Below the pieces are notes generated by a model. It did not search any database and was not told the DNA's origin. It saw only the letters and a list, made by a program, of their open reading frames with translations. A stretch of DNA of 64,000 nt from Cohaesibacter gelatinilyticus. GTDB lineage: Bacteria > Pseudomonadota > Alphaproteobacteria > Rhizobiales > Cohaesibacteraceae. The stretch spans positions 248,001 through 312,000 of the forward strand of contig NZ_OBEL01000004.1 of NCBI RefSeq assembly GCF_900215605.1. The letters are read 5' to 3'. A program made the translations under genes and the position numbers. Position 1 is the first letter of the stretch. Each line of letters begins with the position of its first letter. Below, piece after piece: positions 50,577 through 59,890 of this stretch.

Positions 50577-51932
50577 TCATTCTTCCGGATTCACGATGTT
50601 GGAGGTAGACTCTGGCTCCTCGTCCAGTTTGCCCTCTTCCTGTACTTCTTCATCTTGAGGTTCCGCTTCCCATTCATTGGGTACAACCACATATTTGTCT
50701 TCTTCGCTCAACAATTCAGGCGTCACGATACCGCCAACCGCAGCAGAGGTTGCCGCCAGATCGAAGCCTTCCTTGTCTTCGATCTGGATTGCATCCTTGC
50801 GAACAATACGTTGGACCAGATAGAGGCAAAGCAATGCGAGCATGACGGCAGGGAAGAGAAACAGGGCGTCCGGCCCGAAATAACTCATCATGATTGAAGT
50901 AATGAAAGGGCCCAATGTTGAGCCAATACCAAAGGCGACCAGCAGGCCAGCAGCCATTTTTACATATCCTTCGGTCTCGGCATGGTCATATCCATGAGCT
51001 GCAGCCAGAGAATAGGCGGGCTGTACCATCGCACCAATGAACCCACCCATCAGCAACAAAAGCATGAAGGGAGCTTTATCAAAGCTTGAAATCAGCAATG
51101 ACCCCAGAATACCAAAGATGCTGATGATAAGCAGGACTATACGGCGATCAAAACGATCGGAAATTCTGCCGATGGGCCATTGACCGATCATTCCGCCAAT
51201 CACAAAAACAGCAGCAAAAACCGGAGCCTGCGATAAAGTTTCGTAGCCCTTGTCGACCGCATAGATCGCAGCAAATGAAATATGCGAGCCTTGCACGCTC
51301 CCAACAAGAAGCGCGGCGACAATGGCAGCGGGAGCTGTGCGAAAAACCTTGAACAGTTCCAGTTTGACCACAGCAATGGGTGCTGGTTGTGCCGCCTTTG
51401 TCATGGCAACGGGCATTACGGCAACCGAGATAATGATGGAAGCGATGGCAAACAGGAAGAAATTTTCGGGATCACTCAGCGTGGCCAGCAGCTGACCTGT
51501 CGTGAAGGCCGCATAATTGACCACGATATAGATCGACATGATCAAGCCACGATTGGTATTGTCGGCAAATTCATTCAACCAGCTTTCGATGATCAGATAA
51601 AGTCCGGCAACGCAAAAGCCTGTTGTGAAACGAAACAGGATCCAGGCATATTGATCTGCGAGAAGTGGATGCAAGAGAGCCGCCGCTGACATGGATGATA
51701 CCATGACTGCAAATCCGCGAATATGGCCTGCTCGCACAACCAGATGAGGTGAGATAATTCCGCCCATGACGAAACCGGCAAAATAGGCCGAGGCAGCCAA
51801 GCCAATGGACAGATCAGGAAATTCCATGACCTTTGAGGCCAGAGGAATGATGGTGGATTGCAGTCCGTGTCCGATCAGCAAAAGGACAACAGAGAAGAGC
51901 AATGAGGCAACGGGCGCGACAGCTTGAACCAT
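50577..51932 (-). CDS. MFS transporter with acidic C-terminal tail
   Basis: 451 aa, 12 membrane segments in two halves: LLFSVVLLLIGHGLQSTIIPLASKVM, GFVMGGIISPHLVVRAGHIRGFAV, GQWPIGRISDRFDRRIVLL (the MFS loop motif). Looks like the YcaD-type group; substrate unknown. The last ~60 residues are strongly acidic (Glu/Asp-rich, EDKYVVVPNEWEAEPQDEE), a cytoplasmic tail unusual for this size class. Lies downstream of the methyltransferase gene in opposite sense. Confidence 0.85.
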   Translation of the reverse strand: MVQAVAPVASLLFSVVLLLIGHGLQSTIIPLASKVMEFPDLSIGLAASAYFAGFVMGGIISPHLVVRAGHIRGFAVMVSSMSAAALLHPLLADQYAWILFRFTTGFCVAGLYLIIESWLNEFADNTNRGLIMSIYIVVNYAAFTTGQLLATLSDPENFFLFAIASIIISVAVMPVAMTKAAQPAPIAVVKLELFKVFRTAPAAIVAALLVGSVQGSHISFAAIYAVDKGYETLSQAPVFAAVFVIGGMIGQWPIGRISDRFDRRIVLLIISIFGILGSLLISSFDKAPFMLLLLMGGFIGAMVQPAYSLAAAHGYDHAETEGYVKMAAGLLVAFGIGSTLGPFITSIMMSYFGPDALFLFPAVMLALLCLYLVQRIVRKDAIQIEDKEGFDLAATSAAVGGIVTPELLSEEDKYVVVPNEWEAEPQDEEVQEEGKLDEEPESTSNIVNPEE

Positions 51933-52187
51933 GGCGACGACTCATGAAAATGGCACATCAATCAGAGGTGCGAAAACCGAAAAAATAGAGTGAGCGGATC
52001 AAGGTGAGATCTGTCACATAGCCAAATATACAAGGATATGGACGCACGACATCACATTGCCGAACCTTCAATCTAGCGACAGATCATCCAAAAGATCATT
52101 CTGATCCCGACACCAAATATTGGGATTAAGACGCAAGTCCAGATCCCGGGTTGCCAATGATCCTTTCGCCAGCCAGGAAATTTGAAG

Positions 52188-53930
52188 TCACATCCAATCT
52201 GGTTTGAGATTTGGCAGCTTGCCTGATATTGCCGCCTCTACACATTTGATCAGGCTGGCAAGTTTGAAAGCACGTCCGGTGAGTCCGGGACCATAGTGAG
52301 CGTATTTGGCGGAGTTGGTCAGAATGGTGTGTGCAGATGGGGGGATGACAGGTTCACCAATCATGCACCAGCAGGTATCGGTCACGATCTTTGCTCCAAA
52401 AGCCTCAATCTTGGCCAGATGGCCTGCATCTGCCGCTTTCTTTACCATCACGCGACTGGATGTGATAACCATCTCCACCGCTTCAGCCTTGCTTTTACCC
52501 TCGCAAAGACTGGCAAGTCTTGCGAACTCGCTCAAGGAAAAATGGGGATTACCGAGGGAGACAAAATCCACTGTCTCATTTTCAGCTTTATTGAGCACTT
52601 GCCAACTTTCGATCAGATCTTCTGTTCCAAGTACACAATGCTCAATTTCTTCGTGTAAACTCATGGCGCTTGCAAGGTCGGGTGCATCAGGCGTTACGCC
52701 AACGATATGAAACATGGGTGCGCTGGAGATTGTTGCAAATGCAGCGCCAAACGCTTTCAGATCATCATGGTCGGGTGACAAATGCGCCATTCCCTCTACA
52801 GCCGCTACCCGGTTTCCAGCCAGTTTGCCAACCTGATATCCAAGCAAGGGATAGAGATCATCATCAATAGTTTTGGAAACCGCTTTAAAGCTCACATGCA
52901 ATGTGGCTTTGCGATTATGCTCAATATGAGCACCCGCAGCGGGGGCACGACCAGTCAGCGCGATACAAACATCCAGAAAGTCCGGATATTTCATTGTACG
53001 AGCGCCAAGCACACTATTGGCGAATACCACGGCGTTCGATTCCGCCCAGGCAATCTGATCTCCCTGTTTTGGAGCACTATCCAGTAAATAAGGAGCACAA
53101 GTATAACTTGGTTGAGCTCCCATATCAGTATAGGCATCGGCCAGGGCGCTGGCTTGTTCCCCAAATTCGCTTGGCACGCCTTGATCACGCCAACGGCGAT
53201 AATCGACGGAAATGGAATTCAGAGTTGTCGGAACAGCGACTTTCCCTCCCATTCGCCGCAACTCCTGAGCAAAAACCAGGGACGCCTCACCCGTATAGAC
53301 GCAGCCGTCAATATGAACCTGTTTTACATCCATCAGCTTTGTAGCCCCAACCAACTGCGCCATCTGCAGGGTGATTTTCATGGCCACTTGTGCCGCCTGT
53401 CCGTGTTCTCCATCCAATATGGCCTGATCCAGATCGCTGAGTTCCATGGAAACCAGTTTTGGTTGGGGAGCCGTATCCGCTATCACATTATCATCCAAAG
53501 CCTGGTCACCAATGATGACCTGACCATCTGCAACAAGCGCGTGTTTTTTTTGCAAGGCGTGTTGGAAATCAGGACCATCCAGCATTACAACAGGAATGGA
53601 TCGATTGAATATCTCACGCGCAATCAAAACACCCAGTGTGATTATATCATCCGGTCTGGACACCAGAATTGCTTCAGGTCCCTTGCCATTCACCAGCATT
53701 TGCAAGATCACACCGCTGCCAGAGCAGGACCCACGGCCACCTGGCAATGCCAGAACCCTGCCTTCAAGCAATTGACCACTTAACGGATGATGGCGATCGA
53801 TTACCTCACCCTTGATCGGATCCACACCTCCCCAAAAGCTCAATTCTGTATCTGTCGCAAGGATTTCTCCCGTTGATGTTCCAGACACGAATGGCTGTCC
53901 AAATAGTGTTTGAATTGGAGAATTGGTCAT
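52188..53930 (-). CDS. Aconitase X, probable cis-3-hydroxy-L-proline dehydratase
   Basis: 580 aa. N-terminal swivelling domain (DUF126; about 5-140, with LALPGGRGSCSGSGVILQML) fused to the aconitase-X catalytic domain (about 155-575; LVGATKLMDVKQVHIDGCVYTGEAS, NAVVFANSVLGARTMKYPDFLDVC). Single-chain AcnX of this form dehydrates cis-3-hydroxy-L-proline to pyrroline-2-carboxylate in several proteobacteria; other hydroxyproline or mevalonate-type roles are possible for the family. ATG 53930 with GGAAAG in front is used; the longer frame to 53954 lacks support. Divergent from the DDAH gene. Confidence 0.88.
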   Translation of the reverse strand: MTNSPIQTLFGQPFVSGTSTGEILATDTELSFWGGVDPIKGEVIDRHHPLSGQLLEGRVLALPGGRGSCSGSGVILQMLVNGKGPEAILVSRPDDIITLGVLIAREIFNRSIPVVMLDGPDFQHALQKKHALVADGQVIIGDQALDDNVIADTAPQPKLVSMELSDLDQAILDGEHGQAAQVAMKITLQMAQLVGATKLMDVKQVHIDGCVYTGEASLVFAQELRRMGGKVAVPTTLNSISVDYRRWRDQGVPSEFGEQASALADAYTDMGAQPSYTCAPYLLDSAPKQGDQIAWAESNAVVFANSVLGARTMKYPDFLDVCIALTGRAPAAGAHIEHNRKATLHVSFKAVSKTIDDDLYPLLGYQVGKLAGNRVAAVEGMAHLSPDHDDLKAFGAAFATISSAPMFHIVGVTPDAPDLASAMSLHEEIEHCVLGTEDLIESWQVLNKAENETVDFVSLGNPHFSLSEFARLASLCEGKSKAEAVEMVITSSRVMVKKAADAGHLAKIEAFGAKIVTDTCWCMIGEPVIPPSAHTILTNSAKYAHYGPGLTGRAFKLASLIKCVEAAISGKLPNLKPDWM

Positions 53931-54042
53931 GGTCACTTTCCAAAGCAAGGTCAAGATTTGAAGGATCGCGCTATCCGGGTTTGATTAAATATCGATACCT
54001 CGCCCAGGTCAAAAAAAGCTTGTCACTTCTTCAATTAAAATT

Positions 54043-54078
54043 ATGCACTTGTATAAATTTATGCGTTTGTATAATTTA
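54043..54078. promoter_or_regulatory. Tandem 18-nt repeat in the AcnX/DDAH divergent promoter
   Basis: ATGCACTTGTATAAATTT (54043-54060) is followed at once by ATGCGTTTGTATAATTTA (54061-54078): 14 of 18 bases identical. Both contain TTGTATAA. It may hold -10 boxes and a repeated regulator site; the regulator could be the TetR or LysR protein nearby. Confidence 0.4.
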
Positions 54079-54122
54079 CTGATCATGAAATACTATTTTT
54101 TGCCTGTCAATGGAGAGATCCC

Positions 54123-54917
54123 ATGAGCAGACGCTCCTACACCTTCACCCATGCGATAACCCGCAAACCCGGGTCATCCATCACAGATGGCCTCAGAGCA
54201 GTTGATACAGGTAGTCCAAGCCTGCAAATTTTCCTGCAACATCACGCTGAGTATGTAGCCGCACTGAAATCAACCGGTGCCTGTGTCACCGAATTGGAAG
54301 CTCATGAAGATTTTCCGGATTCGGTATTTGTTGAGGATGCTGCGCTTTGCTTGCCAGAGGGTGCTATTGCCATGCGGCCAGGCACCCCCAGCCGACTTGG
54401 CGAAGCTGCTGAAATGAAGCCAATTCTCAAAGAATTCTATGGCAGAGTGCTTTCCATTGAAGGGCCTGGTTTTATCGATGGTGGCGATATTCTGACCACC
54501 GAGAGGGAAATTCTGGTTGGCACATCGGCAAGGACTGATTGTCGAGGAATTGAAGAACTGCGTGATCTGGTAAAAACCTGGGGCTACAGCGTACGCGAAG
54601 TAAAAACGCCGAAAGGGGTTCTGCATTTCAAAACCGACTGCTCTCTGCTGGATGAGGAAACAATCCTGTCTACAAAACGTCTTGATGCATCAGGTTGTTT
54701 TGAAGGCTACAGAATATTGCATACCGCAGAAGGTGAAGAAGCCTGTGCCAATGCCATTCGCTTCAATGACCTGGTTCTGATGCCGGATGGCTTCCCAAAA
54801 ACCGCAAAACTTCTGGAAGATGCTGGCTACAACCTTCGCCAAATTGGCAATAGTGAAGCTGCAAAGCTGGATGGTGGCATGTCCTGTCTATCCTTGCGTT
54901 TTACACCCTCCAGATAA
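54123..54917 (+). CDS. ddaH: Dimethylargininase (DDAH)
   Basis: 264 aa amidinotransferase-fold hydrolase that splits N-omega-methylated arginine to citrulline and (di)methylamine. Expected active-site blocks are all present: SVFVEDAALCLPEGA (substrate acidic residues), GPGFIDGGDIL, VLHFKTDCSLLDEE (catalytic His) and LDGGMSCLSLRF (nucleophile Cys near the C-terminus). Length fits. The methylamine it frees would be further C1/N substrate, but no methylamine enzyme is seen nearby. GGAGAGATCCC before the ATG. Confidence 0.93.
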   Translation: MSRRSYTFTHAITRKPGSSITDGLRAVDTGSPSLQIFLQHHAEYVAALKSTGACVTELEAHEDFPDSVFVEDAALCLPEGAIAMRPGTPSRLGEAAEMKPILKEFYGRVLSIEGPGFIDGGDILTTEREILVGTSARTDCRGIEELRDLVKTWGYSVREVKTPKGVLHFKTDCSLLDEETILSTKRLDASGCFEGYRILHTAEGEEACANAIRFNDLVLMPDGFPKTAKLLEDAGYNLRQIGNSEAAKLDGGMSCLSLRFTPSR

Positions 54918-55004
54918 TCGACCGACCTACAAATCAAGACATCAAAAAGGTTCGTTCATGATCTGGACGAGCCTTGTCTTTGCAAATATGCGCTTGCCAA
55001 GCGC

Positions 55005-55631
55005 TCACAACGGAAACAATTTCTCTTTTGGAAGCTCTAACAATGCTGCAGCAGAGGAAAAACCGATCTCAACCAGCTGTTTCTGACAGAGTTCGGAATC
55101 CGGCATACCGCCATTAATCCAGATGCCATCAATCAGACTATTCAAAGCGAATGCTTTTTGCGAGATCTGCTCCTTGGTAGGCGAAAGATCGCATTCCTTG
55201 TAAGCATCTGAAATCAAGGTCTCGAAAGCCTGAACGGTGTCCTTGTTGAATTTGCGGCGGATCTCTGCCATGACCGGGTCATTCTGCGCCAGTGGCAGAA
55301 AACTTGCCCAAAGAGAGACCATATCAGGGCTGATAATCGAGCTGGAAAGATTGGCTCGGATAAAACTACCAAGGCGTTCACATCCTTTCAGATCAGATCC
55401 TTCCATATCGTTAAACGCAGTCCTGAAAATAACATTGAGAAGCCGAATATAGGCAGCCTGAATAATCTTGTCCTTGGAGGTAAAATAGAAGCGGATCAGA
55501 CCATTGGTTACCCCTGCTGTCTCTGCAATCTTGCGCACTGTGGTCTTGCCCAGACCGTGTGTGGCAATGCATTTCAGCGTGGCTTCAACCAGTTCTTCCT
55601 CGCGAGTATTGGATTCTCTATGGGTTACCAT
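55005..55631 (-). CDS. TetR-family regulator (BetI-like)
   Basis: 208 aa. N-terminal helix-turn-helix (LVEATLKCIATHGLGKTTVRKIAETAGVTNGLIRFYFTSKDKIIQAAY) and helical ligand domain ending SLIDGIWINGG. The pattern IDGIW and the LIRFYF helix resemble BetI, the choline-responsive repressor, but no choline oxidation genes lie beside it. Probably controls DDAH or the AcnX gene. Its effector is unknown. Confidence 0.85.
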   Translation of the reverse strand: MVTHRESNTREEELVEATLKCIATHGLGKTTVRKIAETAGVTNGLIRFYFTSKDKIIQAAYIRLLNVIFRTAFNDMEGSDLKGCERLGSFIRANLSSSIISPDMVSLWASFLPLAQNDPVMAEIRRKFNKDTVQAFETLISDAYKECDLSPTKEQISQKAFALNSLIDGIWINGGMPDSELCQKQLVEIGFSSAAALLELPKEKLFPL

Positions 55632-55708
55632 CGATTCAGGCCAGGCCCTCTATGAATTCATATTGCCAATTTTCGGTCAGCTTTGCACATCATTGATCGT
55701 GCCGTCAC

Positions 55709-56653
55709 CTACAAAGCAGAATTTTTGACATTAGTTTCTGGTTCAGATGGGGTTGAAGAAATTTCCGTCTGCAAACTTTCTTTCAGGAGATCCAAAAATG
55801 TGATGGCAATTTGTGAGCGAACGCGAATTGAGGGTAGTAAAACCTGATATTGATAATAAACAAGGGGGGTAAAGGGACGGATCTGAATATTCAATGTTTG
55901 GGCAAAGCTATGTGCTGTTATGGGATCGATAATCGATAGTCCGGCGCCTTGCGCAACCATTTGGCAAACTGCAAAGGACAGCTGGGTTTCTATCTGCATC
56001 TTGCGCTCGATATTGGCTGCGGTAAAAATCGCATCAATCCGGGTACGAGTTGGATAATTACTGCCAAAAGAAATATAGTTCTGATTTGCAAAATCCTCCG
56101 GTCCAAGATGTTCTTTATAACAAAGTGGATGGCCATCGGGCAAAATGGCGACCATCGGGGCTTCCCATAAGGGCTCGGTAATGACCCCATTATGATTTGT
56201 TTTGATTTCGGCAAACCCCAGATCAAATTGCTGGGAAGCAACATATTGTAGAACTTTTTGCGAAGAATGGATCTGTAGAGACACAGAAATATCGGGGCGT
56301 TCCGCACAGAATTGTGCAATCACTTTGGGCAAAAAACCCAAAGACAGAGCGGGCATGCCACAAATATGCAAAGCTCCACGTCGATAGGAACCAATCTCGC
56401 GCGCAGCTTCACCGATTTGATCCAGACCGATGAAAGATTTTTCAACTTCCTCAAATAAAGCAAGGGCTTCCGGGGTGGGTGTCAGGCGCTTTTTTTCGCG
56501 CACGAACAGAGCAAATCCCACATTGTGCTCCAGATCAGCGAGTAGCCGACTGGCTGCTGGTTGGGTAACCGCAATACGGTTGGCAGCCTCGGTGACGCTG
56601 CCCGTTTCGATCATGGCCCGGAAAGCTTCCAATTGTCGGTGGTTGAGTTTCAT
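55709..56653 (-). CDS. LysR-family regulator
   Basis: 314 aa. N-terminal DNA-binding domain (KLNHRQLEAFRAMIETGSVTEAANRIAVTQPAASRLLADLEHNVGFALFVREKKRLTPTPEALAL) and a periplasmic-binding-like effector domain. Divergent from the ABC importer genes at 56795, so likely their regulator. ATG 56653 is chosen; GTG 56671 would add six residues. TTCATAA occurs twice (56684 and 56697) in the intergenic region. Confidence 0.9.
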   Translation of the reverse strand: MKLNHRQLEAFRAMIETGSVTEAANRIAVTQPAASRLLADLEHNVGFALFVREKKRLTPTPEALALFEEVEKSFIGLDQIGEAAREIGSYRRGALHICGMPALSLGFLPKVIAQFCAERPDISVSLQIHSSQKVLQYVASQQFDLGFAEIKTNHNGVITEPLWEAPMVAILPDGHPLCYKEHLGPEDFANQNYISFGSNYPTRTRIDAIFTAANIERKMQIETQLSFAVCQMVAQGAGLSIIDPITAHSFAQTLNIQIRPFTPLVYYQYQVLLPSIRVRSQIAITFLDLLKESLQTEISSTPSEPETNVKNSAL

Positions 56654-56794
56654 TGAGAACCAGTTGCTCACTTATTGCAAATTTTCATAACTATACTTCA
56701 TAATATTTTGGAATGTTTTTGTCAAAAATATTAATTTGATTTATGAAATGGATAGGGTCTTTCTAAAGTCAGCAACACCCCAACGGAGGATCCT

Positions 56795-57823
56795 ATGCGT
56801 TCACTCATTCTAGGAACATCGCTTTTGGCTCTTGGCCTGAGCTCGACCCTTGCAGCTGATAAAACCGTCTATCTGGCAGCTTATGGTGGTTCAACCGAGA
56901 CTTTGTTCAAGGAAGTCATCATCCCGAAATGGGAGGCCAAAACCGGTGCCAAAGTGGTCTATGTCTCTGGCAATTCAACCGACACACTTGCCAAGTTACG
57001 CGCCCAGAAGGGTGCCCAGGAAATTGACATTGCCTTTATCGATGATGGTCCGATGACGCAGGCCATCCAGTTCGGTTTCTGCGACACCGTCAAGGAAGAA
57101 ACCTATGCTGACCTTTATGACAATGCCCGTATGAAAGATAACAAGGCTGTTGGCATTGGCATTGTCGCGACCGGGCTCGCCTACAATGCCAGGATGTTCA
57201 AGGAAAAGGGTTGGGAGGCCCCTACATCCTGGAACGATCTGGCGGACCCGAAATTCAAGGGTAAGATTGCCATTCCGCCCATCACCAATGGCTATGGTTT
57301 GCATGCATTGATCGTGAGCGCTCAGCTCAATGGTGGCGGCGAAGATAACATCGAGCCTGGCTTCAAGGCATTTGAGGACAAAATTGATCGGAATGTATTG
57401 GTTTATGAACCATCCTCGGGCAAAATGTCCGAATTGTTCCAAAATGGTGAGATCGCAATGTCTGTCTGGGGCAGTGGTCGTTTGAAATCCCTGGCCGATC
57501 AAGGCTTTCCCGGTGAATTTGCCTATCCGAAAGAAGGTGCAGTCAATCTTCTGATTGCTGCATGCCCGGTTGTTGGTTCAGATGTACCGGAACTGGCCCA
57601 GGATTTCCTGAAATTCATGACCACACCTGAAATGCAATCATATTTTGCCATCCAGAAAGGTTGGGGTCCGGTCAATAGGAATGTGACATTGACCAGTGAA
57701 CAAATTGGTGCATTGCCGGTGGGGCCAGACCGCGTCGATAAGCTGATCAATATCGACTATACTTTGGTCAATCCTGCTCGTGGGGAGTGGACCAAACAAT
57801 GGACACGTCGCATCGAGCGTTAA
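56795..57823 (+). CDS. ABC transporter periplasmic binding protein (spermidine/putrescine/iron class)
   Basis: 342 aa. Signal peptide 1-20 (ending STLAA). Class II binding protein of the PotD/AfuA group: KTVYLAAYGGSTETLFKEVIIPKWEAKTGAKVVYVSGNSTDTLAKL, EIDIAFIDDGPMTQA and NEIAMSVWGSGR-like segment (GEIAMSVWGSGRL). The ligand is most likely a polyamine, amino acid derivative or opine; the catabolic dehydrogenase genes downstream suggest it is an imino/amine acid. Clear CGGAGGA site. Confidence 0.9.
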   Translation: MRSLILGTSLLALGLSSTLAADKTVYLAAYGGSTETLFKEVIIPKWEAKTGAKVVYVSGNSTDTLAKLRAQKGAQEIDIAFIDDGPMTQAIQFGFCDTVKEETYADLYDNARMKDNKAVGIGIVATGLAYNARMFKEKGWEAPTSWNDLADPKFKGKIAIPPITNGYGLHALIVSAQLNGGGEDNIEPGFKAFEDKIDRNVLVYEPSSGKMSELFQNGEIAMSVWGSGRLKSLADQGFPGEFAYPKEGAVNLLIAACPVVGSDVPELAQDFLKFMTTPEMQSYFAIQKGWGPVNRNVTLTSEQIGALPVGPDRVDKLINIDYTLVNPARGEWTKQWTRRIER

Positions 57824-57857
57824 TCATCGCGTATTCGACTGTTCACATGTGACACGG

Positions 57858-57893
57858 TGGCCCGGTATTCCCTGCTGAGACCGGGCCATTTTT
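57858..57893 (+). terminator. Intercistronic attenuator after the binding-protein gene
   Basis: TGGCCCGGT (57858-57866) pairs perfectly with ACCGGGCCA (57880-57888), 13-nt loop, followed by TTTTT. It may stop most transcripts before the ATPase gene, keeping the binding protein in excess. Confidence 0.75.
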
Positions 57894-57944
57894 CCCTGTA
57901 TTGACAGGCAGTCTCCTTCCGACCAAAGAAAAGCATATCCCGTC

Positions 57945-59000
57945 ATGTCCTTTCTCACCCTTGAATCTCTTAGTAAACAATTTGGTGATTTCACTGCTGT
58001 CAAAGGCCTTGATCTTTCCATCGAAAAAGGGGAGTTCATCTCCCTGCTTGGGCCATCTGGTTGCGGCAAGACCACAACCTTGCAAATGATTGGTGGATTG
58101 TTGACGCCAACCAGCGGTCGTATCCTTCTTGATGGAAAGGATATCTCTCATACTCCGCCAAACAAGCGTGGTCTTGGAATTGTGTTCCAGTCCTATGCGT
58201 TGTTTCCACATATGACCGCAACGGAGAATGTTGCCTTTGGTCTGGAAATGCGTGGAATGAATAAAGTAGAAAGACTGGAGCGCGCTCATATTGCCTTGAA
58301 ACAGGTAAAGCTCGATCAATTTGCAGATCGTCATCCCAAGCAGATGTCGGGGGGGCAGCGCCAGCGAGTTGCTTTGGCTCGTGCTCTGGTGATTGAGCCG
58401 CCTGTTCTGTTGCTTGATGAGCCTTTGTCAAATCTGGATGCCAAATTACGCGAAGACATGCGTATGGAGTTGCGCTTGTTGCAACAGGATATTGGTGTAA
58501 CCACCATTCTTGTAACTCATGACCAGGAAGAAGCCTTGTCAATGAGTGATCGCATCGTGGTGATGAAAGAAGGGCAGATGGAACAGTTGGCCAGTCCATT
58601 GCAGCTGTATGAACATCCCCGCAACACTTTTGTTTCTGATTTCGTAGGTAAAACCAACCTGATCCCCGCCACGGCACAAGGCCAGACCGAAGAAGGGGCA
58701 CAAGTGTTGATTGACGACGAAATGGTTACCCTCCCTGGCCAAACCCTGGAGCAAGGCAGCGAATTGACGATTTCAATTCGACCCGAAAAATTCCAGATGT
58801 CTGATGATTCATCGGATCATGAGGTAGAGGTGCGAGCAGCTGTTTTCCTGGGTTCCAGCTGGCTCTATCGAGTATCGAGCAAAATGGGAGATCTGTTCAT
58901 CACGCAGCCCAATGACGGGTGCGCGGGATATAAAAAGGGCCAGACGGCCTATGTGCGGTGGTCACAGGACGCCATCACTTTGTTTTCGGAGGGCAACTGA
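57945..59000 (+). CDS. ABC transporter ATPase (PotA-like)
   Basis: 351 aa. Walker A LLGPSGCGKTTT, Q-loop IVFQSYALFPHMTATENVAFGL, signature MSGGQRQRVALARAL, Walker B LLLDEPLSNLD, switch VTHDQEEALSM, and a C-terminal TOBE domain. Powers the two following permeases; the stop overlaps the next start by one base (TGATG). Confidence 0.95.
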   Translation: MSFLTLESLSKQFGDFTAVKGLDLSIEKGEFISLLGPSGCGKTTTLQMIGGLLTPTSGRILLDGKDISHTPPNKRGLGIVFQSYALFPHMTATENVAFGLEMRGMNKVERLERAHIALKQVKLDQFADRHPKQMSGGQRQRVALARALVIEPPVLLLDEPLSNLDAKLREDMRMELRLLQQDIGVTTILVTHDQEEALSMSDRIVVMKEGQMEQLASPLQLYEHPRNTFVSDFVGKTNLIPATAQGQTEEGAQVLIDDEMVTLPGQTLEQGSELTISIRPEKFQMSDDSSDHEVEVRAAVFLGSSWLYRVSSKMGDLFITQPNDGCAGYKKGQTAYVRWSQDAITLFSEGN

Positions 59001-59878
59001 TGTCTGATGTTGCTCACGCGGGTCCAGGTAGCAAAAGCGCCCCATATTGGATGACAGGCCCCGGTGTCATTTTCTTCATCGCCCTGCTTGGGGCACCAAT
59101 GATCATGACCTTATTGCTCAGTTTGCATTCCTATGATTTCACCCTTGGAATTCAGAATGACTGGACATTGACCAATTATATTGAGGTGCTGGGTGATCCC
59201 TATTTTCATAAAATCTTTGGACGCACCTTTGGTCTTGCCCTGCTGGTAACCGTGATCTGCATTGCCATCGGTGCACCGGAGGCTTATGTGCTCTCGCGAT
59301 TGTCCAATCCCTGGAAATCCATTTTTCTGCTGGTTGTTTTGGGACCATTGCTGATTTCAGTTGTTGTGCGAACTCTGGGCTGGGCTTTGTTCTTTGGCGG
59401 AAATGGTGTTTTGACCATGACCGCACAAGCACTGGGGTTTGGTGAAGAACCGGTCAGCCTGATGTTCACATTTTCAGGGATGACCATTGCTCTGGTGCAT
59501 GTGCTGGTTCCCTTCATGGTAATTTCGGTTTGGGCGGCCTTGCAAAAGATAGATCCGCAGACTGAAGATGCAGCTCTTTCACTTGGAGCTTCCAAATTTA
59601 CCACTTTGCGACGGGTTACCTTGCCACAAGCCATGCCGGGAATTCTGTCGGGGAGCATAATTGTCTTTGCTCTGACCGCAAGTGCCTTTGCGACGCCCGC
59701 AATCATTGGTGGTCGCAGGATGAAAGTGGTCGCTACGGCTGCTTATGATGAATATCTCAGTACCTTGAATTGGCCGCTGGGGGCCACCATCGCCATTGTG
59801 CTGCTTGCCGCCAATATCGCAATCATTATCAGTTACAACCAGTTGGTCGAGCGTCGCTTTGCCAAGGTCTTTGAATAG
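59000..59878 (+). CDS. ABC transporter permease 1 (PotB-like)
   Basis: 292 aa with six membrane helices. EAA loop: EDAALSLGASKFTTLRRVTLPQAMPGILSG. The start at 59000 is preferred to 58958, which would lie inside the ATPase gene. Partner of the PotC-like permease. Confidence 0.92.
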   Translation: MSDVAHAGPGSKSAPYWMTGPGVIFFIALLGAPMIMTLLLSLHSYDFTLGIQNDWTLTNYIEVLGDPYFHKIFGRTFGLALLVTVICIAIGAPEAYVLSRLSNPWKSIFLLVVLGPLLISVVVRTLGWALFFGGNGVLTMTAQALGFGEEPVSLMFTFSGMTIALVHVLVPFMVISVWAALQKIDPQTEDAALSLGASKFTTLRRVTLPQAMPGILSGSIIVFALTASAFATPAIIGGRRMKVVATAAYDEYLSTLNWPLGATIAIVLLAANIAIIISYNQLVERRFAKVFE

Positions 59879-59890
59879 GAGCTCAAGAAT

